A DNA stretch of 18,692 nucleotides from positions 1 to 18,692 of the forward strand of contig DASTIC010000220.1 in the NCBI GenBank assembly GCA_035717845.1. The letters run 5' to 3'. Source of the stretch: DASSUW01 sp035717845 (GTDB lineage: Bacteria > Actinomycetota > Thermoleophilia > Solirubrobacterales > Solirubrobacteraceae). The notes beneath the pieces are model-generated. The model was not told the origin of the DNA. It saw only the letters and a list, made by a program, of their open reading frames with translations, and made no database searches. The translations under genes and the position numbers were made by a program. This document shows positions 1-7,095 of the stretch, piece after piece. The first letter of the stretch is position 1. The number at the start of each line of letters is the position of its first letter.

Positions 1-92
1 ACGCGGACGGGGATCCCGTGACGGCCGAGGCTGCGCACGACGGCCAGCGCTCTGTAGCTGGCGCCGGTCACGACTGCTCCGGTGCTCCCCAT
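1..92 (-). CDS. ATP-grasp-like protein, N-terminal fragment (runs off window)
   Basis: Only the first 30 codons are present; the gene continues beyond base 1. The ATG is the complement of 90-92, three bases after the stop of the flavoenzyme gene, so the two are probably translated together. The visible peptide begins MGSTGAVVTGASYRALAVV and continues RSLGRHGIPVR. This pattern (small residues, AVV-G, Y-R-x-L-x-VVRSLGR-GIPV) is, as I recall it, the typical start of ATP-grasp carboxylate-amine ligase-like proteins found in surface polysaccharide loci, where it forms the first beta-alpha unit of the pre-ATP-grasp domain. The family would join a carboxylate to an amine using ATP. Its substrate here cannot be guessed from 30 residues, and the assignment rests on pattern recognition alone. 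Confidence 0.55.
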   Translation of the reverse strand, partial: MGSTGAVVTGASYRALAVVRSLGRHGIPVR

Positions 93-95
93 CGC

Positions 96-1310
96 TCAGA
101 CCGAGGCCGATGCTGGTTCCGGGCGCACGGCCATCAGGCGGCGCGGTCCTCCGAGGTGGCGCGCCAACGCCCGGCCGGTGAACGGGGTGCCCGATACGAA
201 GCGCATGACCGGCCCGTAGCTCCCGGCCGCGAAGGCGCCGACGAAGTGCAGCCCGGGCACGCTGGACTCGAACCCGTCGGCGAGCAGCGGGGCGCCGTCG
301 CGGGTCCGCAGTCGTGCGCGCAGCCCCGCCCCGAGGAGCGGGTGGTGGTCGGCGCGGACGTCGAATCCGGTCGCCAGGACGACCCGATCGACCTCGCGGG
401 CCGTGCCGTCGCCCAGCGCGAGGCGCAGCCGGTCGGCCACGGGCGTCACGGAGGCGATCCGCGTGCCCAGCGTGAGCCGCACGGCGGCGGTGCGGTCGAC
501 GAGCCACCCCGCGGCCGCGGGGCGGATGCACCGGTAGGCGATCCGGTCGCCGAGCCGGACCGGCACGCGGCGGAACGCGTTCGGGAGGGCGACCAGGTGG
601 CTGAGACCGACGGGGCCGACGTCGGTCGGCGGGTACAGGAGCCGGCGCAGCAGGCCGTCGCGCCCATGCAGCCAACCGCTGCGGCGCAACCAGCGGATCC
701 GGTCGGCGCGGGCGATCACCTCCACGTCGCCCCCCGCTTCATGGAGCAGCGCGGCGAGCTCGATCGCGCTCTGACCCGAGCCGACGATCGCCGTGCGCTG
801 CCCGGCGAACTCGGCCGGCTCCAGGAGCTCGGAGGAGTGCCGGACCGCAGGCGCGGGGATCCCGGCGAACGCGCGTGGGCGGTGCGCGTGATCGGCCGGC
901 CCGGTGGCGATCACGACGCGCCCGGCGTGCAGCGCGTCGCCGTCATCGAGGCCGAGCTCGAACCGGCTGCCCGCCGCCTCGAGGCTGACGACGCGTCGCG
1001 TGTCGACGTCCGGTACGGCCTGGCGCTGGTACCAGCGCGCGTAGCGCAGGAAGTCGTCGAGCGGGATCGGTCGCGCGAGGCGGAGGTCGTGCGCGGCCTC
1101 ATACGCGTCGAGGGTGAGGGCTCGGTCGGGGTCTGCGATCGTCGAGGCCTCCCACGACGAGCGCAGCAGCATGCCGACCGGCATGCGCTCCCAAAGGTCC
1201 ATCGGACGGCCGAGCGGGTGCACGTCGAGCCCACGGGCACGCAGATGCGTCGCAGCGGCGAGCCCGTAGGGTCCGGCGCCGATCACAGCGACGTCGTGCA
1301 CCCCCGTCAT
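96..1310 (-). CDS. FAD/NAD(P)-dependent oxidoreductase, flavin monooxygenase-like
   Basis: A 404-residue two-dinucleotide-fold flavoprotein. The FAD Rossmann motif GAGPYGL is at residues 11-17, right at the N terminus. A second nucleotide motif, GSGQSA, is at about 177-182, where NADPH binds in SidA/IucD-type N-hydroxylases and related flavin monooxygenases. An ATGFD motif lies in the last third, typical of the same superfamily. No signal peptide or membrane segment is visible, so it should be cytoplasmic. The ATG overlaps the stop of the Wzz-like gene as ATGA (1307-1310), with GGAGG about 9 nt upstream. Its place in a polysaccharide operon beside an ATP-grasp-like gene suggests oxidation of an amino sugar or amino acid decoration, but the substrate is unknown. 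A plain NAD(P)H-flavin oxidoreductase is the alternative. Confidence 0.85.
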   Translation of the reverse strand: MTGVHDVAVIGAGPYGLAAATHLRARGLDVHPLGRPMDLWERMPVGMLLRSSWEASTIADPDRALTLDAYEAAHDLRLARPIPLDDFLRYARWYQRQAVPDVDTRRVVSLEAAGSRFELGLDDGDALHAGRVVIATGPADHAHRPRAFAGIPAPAVRHSSELLEPAEFAGQRTAIVGSGQSAIELAALLHEAGGDVEVIARADRIRWLRRSGWLHGRDGLLRRLLYPPTDVGPVGLSHLVALPNAFRRVPVRLGDRIAYRCIRPAAAGWLVDRTAAVRLTLGTRIASVTPVADRLRLALGDGTAREVDRVVLATGFDVRADHHPLLGAGLRARLRTRDGAPLLADGFESSVPGLHFVGAFAAGSYGPVMRFVSGTPFTGRALARHLGGPRRLMAVRPEPASASV

Positions 1311-2809
1311 CCCACCGTCACCTCCGAGGTCGCGGAGCTCGCTTTGGCCTCACGTTCCGGCACGTGTCGGCGGTACGCGCTCAGCATCGCCGTGAGGGGT
1401 CGCCGGGCCGGCCGCTCGGTGGAGACGACGCCGGCCGGCGGTATGCCCGCCTCCGTCAGCGCCGCTACCGCGCGCCCCAGCTCGTCAGGGCGGGTGACGT
1501 CCACGCGCGCCACGAGGAGCGCCTCGTGGACGACGCCGGCGAGGGCGACCGCGTCGCCGAACATGCCGACGGGCGAGGCCAGTAGCAGCACCACGTCGCT
1601 TCGTCCGCATGCCTCCTCGACGGTCGCCGCCATGCGCTCGCCCGCCAGCAGCGCCTGCGGCAGCTTGGCAGTGCCTCCGGCCGGGAGGACGGCCGCCTCG
1701 GGCCCGATGGCGACGAGCTCGGTCTCGAGCTCCCTCCTTCCGGCGAGGACCGCCACCAGCCCTCCGGCTTCCGTGAGCCCGAGCGTCTCCGAGAAGCTGG
1801 GCCGGCGGAAGTCGGCTTCGATCGCGACCGTCTTCAGCCCCACCGCGCCGAACGCCCGCGTCAGGCCGACGGCCACCTCGGGGGCGCCCTCGTCAGGACC
1901 TGCGGAGGTCAGCAGCAGGACGCCGGCCGGGCTCCGGCCCACGCCTCCGCGAGCGATCGACAGAGCCAGCGTCATCATCGCGTCCGCGGCCGCCGAGCGA
2001 GACCGCGGGATGTGCGCCACGACTCGGCGGCCGGTGACTTCCTCGAGGTCGTCGTCGCCGCCCGCCCGCCGATCGGTGCGCGCCAGCACGACGATCGCGA
2101 GCGCAGCCGCCATCAAGCCCACCAGTCCGCCCAGAAGCGCCGCCCTCAGCGGCCGCGGGTGGCTGGTCGCGGACCCGGCGGTGGCCTCGTGGACGACCTG
2201 CACCCCGCCCGTCTGCAACGCCTGCGCCACCTCGAGCCGAGTCAGCTCCGCGCCGAGGGCACGCCTCTCGGGCTCGCTCTCGAGCCCGGCCAGGCGAGCC
2301 CGGGCAGAGGCGATCGCGTCCTCGACCGCGGCGCGTGCAGAGCGCGCCCTGTACTCGCGGTACCCGGCCGCGAACGCGTTCGCGATCGCCGCGGCGCGCT
2401 TCGCGTCGCCGTCGGAGGCGGTGATCGCCACGATGTTCGAGTTGTGGTCGACCGCCGTGGTCACGCGTGCCACGAGGGCGGCCGGCGACTCCCGCAGGCC
2501 AAGCTCGCGGCGAACGCCGTCCGCGATCGGCTCCAGCCTGATGAGCTGGACGCTGGTGTTGAGCTCCCGCTCTGGATCCGACGAGTAGTCACCGGTGCCG
2601 AGAACCATCTCGACCTGGCGCTGCTGGCCGAGCAGGACCTTGGCCGTGGCCTCGTAGGACTTCGGGCGTGCCATCGCCACGACGAGCGCGGCGAGCATCG
2701 CGACGACCACGATCGCCGCGGCCAGCGGCCACCGGCGCCGCAGCGTCGACACATAGCGTTCGAGGGCTTCGCCCGGCGTTTTCGACGGCGCTTGCTCAGG
2801 CATGCGCAT
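1307..2809 (-). CDS. Wzz/CpsC-CpsD-like polysaccharide chain-length protein with degenerate BY-kinase domain
   Basis: A 500-residue protein that joins a Wzz-type membrane half to a tyrosine-kinase-like P-loop half. Transmembrane helix 1 is at about residues 27-47. A proline-containing stretch (HPRPLR, about 207-212) leads into helix 2 at about 212-233, as in Wzz proteins. The periplasmic part is short, with a modest coiled coil around 140-180. The C-terminal domain keeps the Walker A' strand (TVAIEADFRRPS, about 327-338). Its Walker A position reads TSAGPDEGAPEVA without the Gly-Lys-Ser/Thr, and the Walker B position reads DVVLLLASP without the usual Asp. There is no C-terminal tyrosine cluster. 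It probably regulates chain length or export through structure rather than phosphorylation. The ATG at 2809 overlaps the deacetylase stop by 14 nt; a second in-frame ATG at 2803 is an alternative start. Confidence 0.85.
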   Translation of the reverse strand: MRMPEQAPSKTPGEALERYVSTLRRRWPLAAAIVVVAMLAALVVAMARPKSYEATAKVLLGQQRQVEMVLGTGDYSSDPERELNTSVQLIRLEPIADGVRRELGLRESPAALVARVTTAVDHNSNIVAITASDGDAKRAAAIANAFAAGYREYRARSARAAVEDAIASARARLAGLESEPERRALGAELTRLEVAQALQTGGVQVVHEATAGSATSHPRPLRAALLGGLVGLMAAALAIVVLARTDRRAGGDDDLEEVTGRRVVAHIPRSRSAAADAMMTLALSIARGGVGRSPAGVLLLTSAGPDEGAPEVAVGLTRAFGAVGLKTVAIEADFRRPSFSETLGLTEAGGLVAVLAGRRELETELVAIGPEAAVLPAGGTAKLPQALLAGERMAATVEEACGRSDVVLLLASPVGMFGDAVALAGVVHEALLVARVDVTRPDELGRAVAALTEAGIPPAGVVSTERPARRPLTAMLSAYRRHVPEREAKASSATSEVTVG

Positions 2810-3908
2810 GGTCCTCCGTCTCGATCTCGATCTCACCGTCCCTCTCAGAGGCCCACCAGCACACCGCCCCGGCGGCCGCCAGCGCCTGCTGGTCTGCGAC
2901 GTCCTCTCCGAGCTCGGCCTCGAGCGCCGCCCGCCTGCGCCACCAGGCCGCGATCTCCCGGGGCAGGGCGTGCCAGCCGCCGCGCAGGCCGCGGAGGAAG
3001 GTGAGCAGCTCGTCGTAGTGGCTCCGTCGCTGGTCCGAGGCCGCGTAGTCGGGATGGACGAGAACGGTGATGAGCCCTCCGCGGTCGGCGATCCACTCGC
3101 TCTTCTCCCGCCACAGCGAGATGTCGCGCTCCTGCAGGAGCTCGAACATCGTGTGGTCCTGCGGCAGCGTGATCGGCAGCTCGACGAGGTCGCCCAGGAA
3201 GTACGGGAGAATCGAGCAGCAGCCGCCCGGCTGCGCGTCGAACGGATGGGTGTCGGGGAACGAGGAGTCGTAGCGCGCGCCGAGCTCCGGCATCCAGGCG
3301 GCGTTCCGATGCGTCGCCGGCGAGCGGAAGCCCTCGGCGCGCCACTCGCGCAGGTACCACTGGATCCGCGGGATCTGGCGCTCGAAGTGCTCGCGGCTCT
3401 GGAACAGCCGGCCGTCGTGGTGGAGGCCGTGGAGAGCGACCTCGCCCCCCGCGGCGCGGACTGTGTCGAGCACCTCCGGATCGAGTGGATAGTCGTCGGC
3501 GACGAAGAACCAGCCCGAAACCACGCCGTGCCGGCGCTCGATCTCGAGCAGCGGCCCCACGTTGGCGATGCCCTTCGGCCCCTCGACATCGTGGGTCACG
3601 GTCCACGCGAAGCGGTGCCCTCGCGGCCACGTGCCCAGCACCGGGATGCGGGGCCGGTGTGAGCGCCGCAGGCGCTCGCGCAGGAGGACCTCGTGCTGCT
3701 CGACGAGCAGCGGCTCGATCGGCCAGCGCGGAAACCGTCCCTGCGCCTCGTGGCGATGACGCTGGCGGCGCGCCAGCGAGCGCCGCATGCGCATCTGGGC
3801 GGGGCGGGGGATCCACGGCTTGAGCCGGTAGAAGAGCGGAAGCAAGCGCGCCAATCGCGGCCGCTGCACGTAGCGCTCCTCCAGGTAGAAGCGGTCGTCG
3901 GGCGTCAC
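2796..3908 (-). CDS. Polysaccharide deacetylase-fold (NodB-like) protein
   Basis: A 370-residue protein starting at GTG (3906-3908), which overlaps the sugar transferase stop as GTGA and has AAGGGG 6 nt upstream. Residues 1-95 are a basic, Arg-rich leader without signal peptide or membrane segment. The NodB-like barrel follows, with motif 1 as THDVE (105-109), motif 2 as HGLHHDG (160-166), an RSP-containing motif 3 near 195, and a late VLVHPD motif. This family removes N-acetyl or other acyl groups from amino sugars. Motif 1 has only one of the two usual aspartates (TFDDG), which resembles the DUF3473-type deacetylases of exosortase-linked polysaccharide loci. With no export signal it may act on cytoplasmic lipid- or nucleotide-linked intermediates. 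The fold is clear, but activity is less certain. Confidence 0.82.
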   Translation of the reverse strand: MTPDDRFYLEERYVQRPRLARLLPLFYRLKPWIPRPAQMRMRRSLARRQRHRHEAQGRFPRWPIEPLLVEQHEVLLRERLRRSHRPRIPVLGTWPRGHRFAWTVTHDVEGPKGIANVGPLLEIERRHGVVSGWFFVADDYPLDPEVLDTVRAAGGEVALHGLHHDGRLFQSREHFERQIPRIQWYLREWRAEGFRSPATHRNAAWMPELGARYDSSFPDTHPFDAQPGGCCSILPYFLGDLVELPITLPQDHTMFELLQERDISLWREKSEWIADRGGLITVLVHPDYAASDQRRSHYDELLTFLRGLRGGWHALPREIAAWWRRRAALEAELGEDVADQQALAAAGAVCWWASERDGEIEIETEDHAHA

Positions 3909-4498
3909 CTGGCGCCCCTTGCCGCCAGTACGGCCGGCACGGTCCGGGCGAGGATCTTCAGATCGCCCCAGAGCGTCGCCTGCCGCACGTACTCGCAGTC
4001 CAGCTGCAGCATCTCGGTGAATCCGAGCGACGCCCGACCGCGCACCTGCCACAGACCCGTGATCCCGGGGCGCACGACGGCTCGTGCATCCGCCCACGAC
4101 GGGACCCGCGCCTGCTCCTCGAGCGGAAGCGGCCGCGGACCAACCAGGCTCATATGCCCCGCCAGCACGTTGATCAGCTGCGGCAGCTCGTCGAGGCTGG
4201 TGCGCCGCAACAGGCGCCCCAGCCGCGTGATCCGCGGGTCCCGCTCCAGGTCCAGCCAGTCGGCGTCCCGGCTTTCCCCGATCAGCAGCGGGCGGAGCTG
4301 CTCGGCCCCGGTGACCATGGTGCGGAACTTCCACATCCCGAACTCACGACCGCCGCGTCCGGCGCGGCGCTGACGGAACATCGGCGCACCGGGCGAGCTG
4401 CACGAGATCGCGATCGCCACGACGAGCATGAACGGCATCAGCAGCGCCAGGCCGAGCGCCGCGCACCCGATGTCGATCGCGCGCTTGGCCACGGTCAT
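3905..4498 (-). CDS. Initiating sugar-phosphate transferase (WbaP/PglC type)
   Basis: A 197-residue bacterial sugar transferase (the family of PF02397), close to the minimal monotopic size of PglC-type enzymes. One hydrophobic re-entrant segment lies at about residues 12-32. The core motifs are all visible: FRQRRAGRGG leading to WKFRTM (41-61), RDPRITRLG (about 86-94), SLDELPQLINVL (101-112) with the catalytic Asp-Glu pair at 103-104, GPRP (120-123) and RPGITGLWQV (143-152). The enzyme moves a sugar-1-phosphate from a nucleotide sugar onto undecaprenyl phosphate at the inner membrane face, starting repeat-unit synthesis. Its ATG overlaps the dehydrogenase stop as ATGA (4495-4498). It lacks the large N-terminal multi-helix part of WbaP/WsaP. 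The sugar donor is unknown, but an amino sugar nucleotide made by the two upstream genes is a reasonable inference. Confidence 0.93.
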   Translation of the reverse strand: MTVAKRAIDIGCAALGLALLMPFMLVVAIAISCSSPGAPMFRQRRAGRGGREFGMWKFRTMVTGAEQLRPLLIGESRDADWLDLERDPRITRLGRLLRRTSLDELPQLINVLAGHMSLVGPRPLPLEEQARVPSWADARAVVRPGITGLWQVRGRASLGFTEMLQLDCEYVRQATLWGDLKILARTVPAVLAARGAR

Positions 4499-5550
4499 GC
4501 CACGGCCTCCGCGGCGAGGTCATCGACGAGCGGCACCGGCGCGCCTCCGGCCTTCAGCGAGTACTCCGCCGCCTCGCTGACCACGACGACGTCGCGGGCG
4601 AGCCGGCGCTGTGCCTCGAGCCGGTCGCCGTGACGCACGGCCCGCACGAACTCCGCCAGCTCGACCACGAGCGGCTCGCAGATCTCGAGCTCCGGGCAGA
4701 TGATCTCGCCGCTGCGGTACGCGAGGTGGTTCTGGCCGAAGGACTCGGGCTGCCCGAGGACGATGCCGCGGTCGAACAGCCGTATCGGCTCCGGGGAGCC
4801 GTCGTCGTAGACGACCATCTTCTCGCTGCCCACGAGCACGGTCCGCCGCAGCTTGCTCGGGGCCAGCCAGCTGAGCTCGACGTTGGCGACGATGTCGCCG
4901 GGGAACGTCATGGCGACGAAGGCGACGTCGGCGATGCCGCTGATCAGCGCATCACGTCCCGTCGCCTGCACGGTCAACGGGAGCTCGCCGAACCAGTACA
5001 GGAGGATGCTGAAGTCATGCGGCCCCAGGTCCCAGACCACGCTGACGTCGGAGCGATACGGGCCGAGATTGACGCGGCTCGAGGAGACGAAGTAGAGCTC
5101 GCCCAGGACCTGGCTCTCGACCATCCGCCTGACGGCACGCACCGGTGGGCTGTAGAGGAACGTGTGCCCGCACATCAGCAGGCGATCGGTGCGATCGGCC
5201 AAGGCGATCAGCTCGTCGGCCAGCGCCGCGGACGGCGCCAGGGGCTTCTCGATGAACGTGTGCTTCCCCGCCGCCAGGCTTGCCGCCGCGAGGTCGTAAT
5301 GCGTGCACACGGGCGTCGCCAGGACGACCGCGTCCACGCGCGGATCCTCCAGGATCGGCCCGATGTCCGCGGTGGTCCGAGCGAGCGGATGGCGTCGATG
5401 GAACCGAGCGAGGCGCTCCGGATTGCGGTCACAGATCCAGGCGATCTCGATGGCCGGATCGTCGGCGAGCACGCGGAGGAGGTTCGGGCCCCAGTAGCCG
5501 AGCCCGACGACGGCGACGTTCACCGACCGGCGGATCCGGGATCTATACAT
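4495..5550 (-). CDS. Gfo/Idh/MocA-family sugar dehydrogenase
   Basis: A 351-residue oxidoreductase. The N-terminal Rossmann fold has GLGYWG at 16-21 followed by the D-R of the second strand. The family's EKP motif with the catalytic lysine is at 101-103, and GHTFLYSP and GPHD segments belong to the C-terminal alpha/beta domain. Such enzymes oxidise a sugar hydroxyl with NAD. Next to a DegT-type aminotransferase they commonly make the 3-keto sugar nucleotide that is then aminated, as in WbpB-WbpE or WlbA-WlbC. That pairing supports a role in amino sugar nucleotide synthesis here, although the exact sugar cannot be read from the sequence. The ATG (5548-5550) overlaps the aminotransferase stop by 8 nt. 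A GTG nine codons further in is an alternative start. Confidence 0.9.
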   Translation of the reverse strand: MYRSRIRRSVNVAVVGLGYWGPNLLRVLADDPAIEIAWICDRNPERLARFHRRHPLARTTADIGPILEDPRVDAVVLATPVCTHYDLAAASLAAGKHTFIEKPLAPSAALADELIALADRTDRLLMCGHTFLYSPPVRAVRRMVESQVLGELYFVSSSRVNLGPYRSDVSVVWDLGPHDFSILLYWFGELPLTVQATGRDALISGIADVAFVAMTFPGDIVANVELSWLAPSKLRRTVLVGSEKMVVYDDGSPEPIRLFDRGIVLGQPESFGQNHLAYRSGEIICPELEICEPLVVELAEFVRAVRHGDRLEAQRRLARDVVVVSEAAEYSLKAGGAPVPLVDDLAAEAVA

Positions 5551-6676
5551 GCGCCTCCTCGAGGTCGGCGATCCGCCGGCCGGCGGACACGCACGCGTCC
5601 GCGGCGCGCGCGATCTCGTCGTCCCGGAGCGCCGGCGACATCGGCAGCGAGAGCTCCTCGGCGGCCCATGCCTCCGCGCGGGGAAGGTGGTACGGAGCCA
5701 CGACGCGGCCCTGGAGAGCCGGCTGCCAGTGCAGCGCAGGCGAGTAGTGCACGCCGGTTCCCACGCCGGCGCGGCGCAGCTCTTCGACGACCGCATCGCG
5801 CAGCGGGACGCGCACCGGGAAGAGGTGGTAGACGCACGGGCTCGCGGCGCGCTCGTCGAGCAGCCGGGCGTGGCCGGCGAGCCGCTCGCGGTAGGTCGCA
5901 GCGTGCCGGCGCCGGGCCTCGTTGCCATGCTGAAGGCGGGAGAGCTTGACGCTCAGAAGCGCCGCCTGCAGTCCGTCCAGCCGCGCGTTGACGCCGAGCT
6001 CCACGTGCTCGCCCTTGCGTCGCTGTCCGAGATCGCGCAGGCGACGCGCGCGCTCGGCGATCGCCGCGTCGTCCGTGCAGATCGCCCCGCCGTCGCCGAG
6101 AGCGCCGAGGTTCTTGCTCGGGTAGAACGAAAACGCCGCCGCGTCGCCGAGCGAGCCGGCCGGGCGACCCGTCCATGTCGCCCCGTGCGCCTGCGCCGCG
6201 TCCTCGAAGAGCGCGAGGCCGTGCCGCCTCGCCAAGCGGTCGAGCGCCGGCATGGCGCAGACCTGGCCGTACAGGTGGACAGCGAGGATCGCCGCCGTGC
6301 GAGGCGTCACGGCGGCGGCCGCGGCGTCCGCGTCGATGAGGCCGCTCCCGTCCTCGACGTCGCAGAGCACGGGTGTCGCGCCGGCATCGATGACGCCGAG
6401 AGCCGAGGCGATGTACGTGTGGGCGGGAACGATGACCTCGTCCCCTTGTCCGATGCCCGCGGCCCGGATGAGCAGCGTGAGCGCTGCGGTACCGGAGGCG
6501 ACGCCGACGCAGTACGTGGTGCCGCACGCCGCGGCCCATCGGGACTCGAACCGGCTGACCTCCTCGCCGAGAATGAACGCGCTCCGCCGTACCACGCGGT
6601 CGAAGGCCGCCTGGAGCTCCGCCGCGATCGCCGCGTGCTCGCGGTCGAGGGCGACGAATGGAACGGGCTCGGCCAT
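5543..6676 (-). CDS. DegT/DnrJ/EryC1/StrS-family sugar aminotransferase
   Basis: A 377-residue PLP enzyme and the first gene of the polysaccharide operon. Visible hallmarks are SGTAAL (61-66) for phosphate binding, EDAAQAHG (158-165) with the Asp that contacts the PLP ring nitrogen, SFYPSKNL with the Schiff-base lysine at 188, GDGG just after it, and GVNARLDGLQAALL in the middle. The family transfers an amino group from glutamate to a keto sugar nucleotide, here presumably the product of the next gene. The reading frame stays open to 6793, but the ATG at 6674-6676 is preferred because MAEPVPFVALDRE matches the usual family N terminus and the upstream part is AT-rich and unlike the family. No Shine-Dalgarno site is visible; a -10-like CATAGC ends 7 nt upstream, so the transcript may be leaderless. 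Confidence 0.93.
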   Translation of the reverse strand: MAEPVPFVALDREHAAIAAELQAAFDRVVRRSAFILGEEVSRFESRWAAACGTTYCVGVASGTAALTLLIRAAGIGQGDEVIVPAHTYIASALGVIDAGATPVLCDVEDGSGLIDADAAAAAVTPRTAAILAVHLYGQVCAMPALDRLARRHGLALFEDAAQAHGATWTGRPAGSLGDAAAFSFYPSKNLGALGDGGAICTDDAAIAERARRLRDLGQRRKGEHVELGVNARLDGLQAALLSVKLSRLQHGNEARRRHAATYRERLAGHARLLDERAASPCVYHLFPVRVPLRDAVVEELRRAGVGTGVHYSPALHWQPALQGRVVAPYHLPRAEAWAAEELSLPMSPALRDDEIARAADACVSAGRRIADLEEAHV

Positions 6677-6683
6677 CGGTGGA

Positions 6684-6712
6684 GCTATGCCGAACCAACC
6701 CCGCGGAGTCCA
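6684..6712 (-). promoter_or_regulatory. Candidate promoter of the polysaccharide operon
   Basis: Read on the minus strand, TGGACT (6707-6712) and CATAGC (6684-6689) are separated by 17 bp. They match the sigma-70 consensus at 4 of 6 and 3 of 6 positions. The -10 ends 7 nt before the aminotransferase ATG, which would give a leaderless message, consistent with the missing ribosome-binding site. The match is modest and only transcript mapping would settle it. Confidence 0.3.
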
Positions 6713-6720
6713 CCTCAGAA

Positions 6721-6815
6721 GGTCGCTATTTGCGGACTTTTGCGTATTTACGCTTCCGGACAGCCGCGTACGAACTTTGTGCCGGATTTGCACCGGAAAT
6801 AGGCGTCTAAAGACT
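6721..6815. promoter_or_regulatory. AT-rich repeat-bearing segment upstream of the polysaccharide operon
   Basis: This stretch is far richer in A and T than the rest of the window. It contains a perfect inverted repeat, GCGTA-TT-TACGC (6742-6753), a palindrome CGTACG (6767-6772), an inverted repeat GTCT-AA-AGAC (6805-6814), and TTTGCG twice one helical turn apart (6729 and 6739) with a related TTTGCA at about 6787. It sits just upstream of the candidate promoter, where operator or activator sites would be expected. No specific regulator can be named. Confidence 0.4.
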
Positions 6816-7095
6816 CCTCAGTCGAGGGGAATCGGGCGGCGTGACGTGGCGCTGTGGGCCCAGCCGGGTCCGCCGGGACCGAGGTGGACACCCCCAGCCA
6901 GCGAAGCAAGGTCGTCGGCGAGGGCGAGGAGCGGCGCGTCGCCGACCTATGGCGGTCGCCGTCGCGGCGGTGAAGAGGTCGCCTGGGCTCACCGGGCCCG
7001 GTCGGAGCGCTTCGAGGATCTGTCGGCGTCGGATTTCGGCCACATCCGGGATCCGGTCCTCGTGAGCCTCGTCGCGCGACTACATTGCCCATCCG
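6816..7095. other. GC-rich intergenic stretch, possible decayed gene on minus strand
   Basis: No intact gene is supported here. On the minus strand a GTG at 7041-7043 opens a peptide starting MAEIRRRQILEALRPGPVSP. Near 6947 a second frame takes over with a protein-like ending (6818-6946, VGDAPLLALADDL to SRRPIPLD and TGA). Joining them needs one frameshift. Third-position GC is high in both parts, but shadow frames in such DNA also look protein-like, so this is only a suggestion. A -10-like TACATT (7081-7086) ends 9 nt before the next ATG. Confidence 0.25.

Noticed and set aside
18..2588. Very long open frame on the plus strand opposite the flavoenzyme and Wzz genes
   Set aside because: It is Arg/Ala/Pro/Ser-rich with no recognisable domain and lies antisense to two genes with clear motifs. 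Long shadow frames are expected in DNA this GC-rich.
2810..3589. N-terminal extension of the Wzz-like frame to 3589
   Set aside because: The extra 260 residues are Ser/Arg-rich shadow sequence inside the deacetylase gene. Wzz homology and the first membrane helix begin just after the ATG at 2809.
6677..6793. N-terminal extension of the aminotransferase to an ATG at 6793
   Set aside because: The added 39 residues come from the AT-rich segment and do not resemble the family, whose N terminus matches the ATG at 6676.
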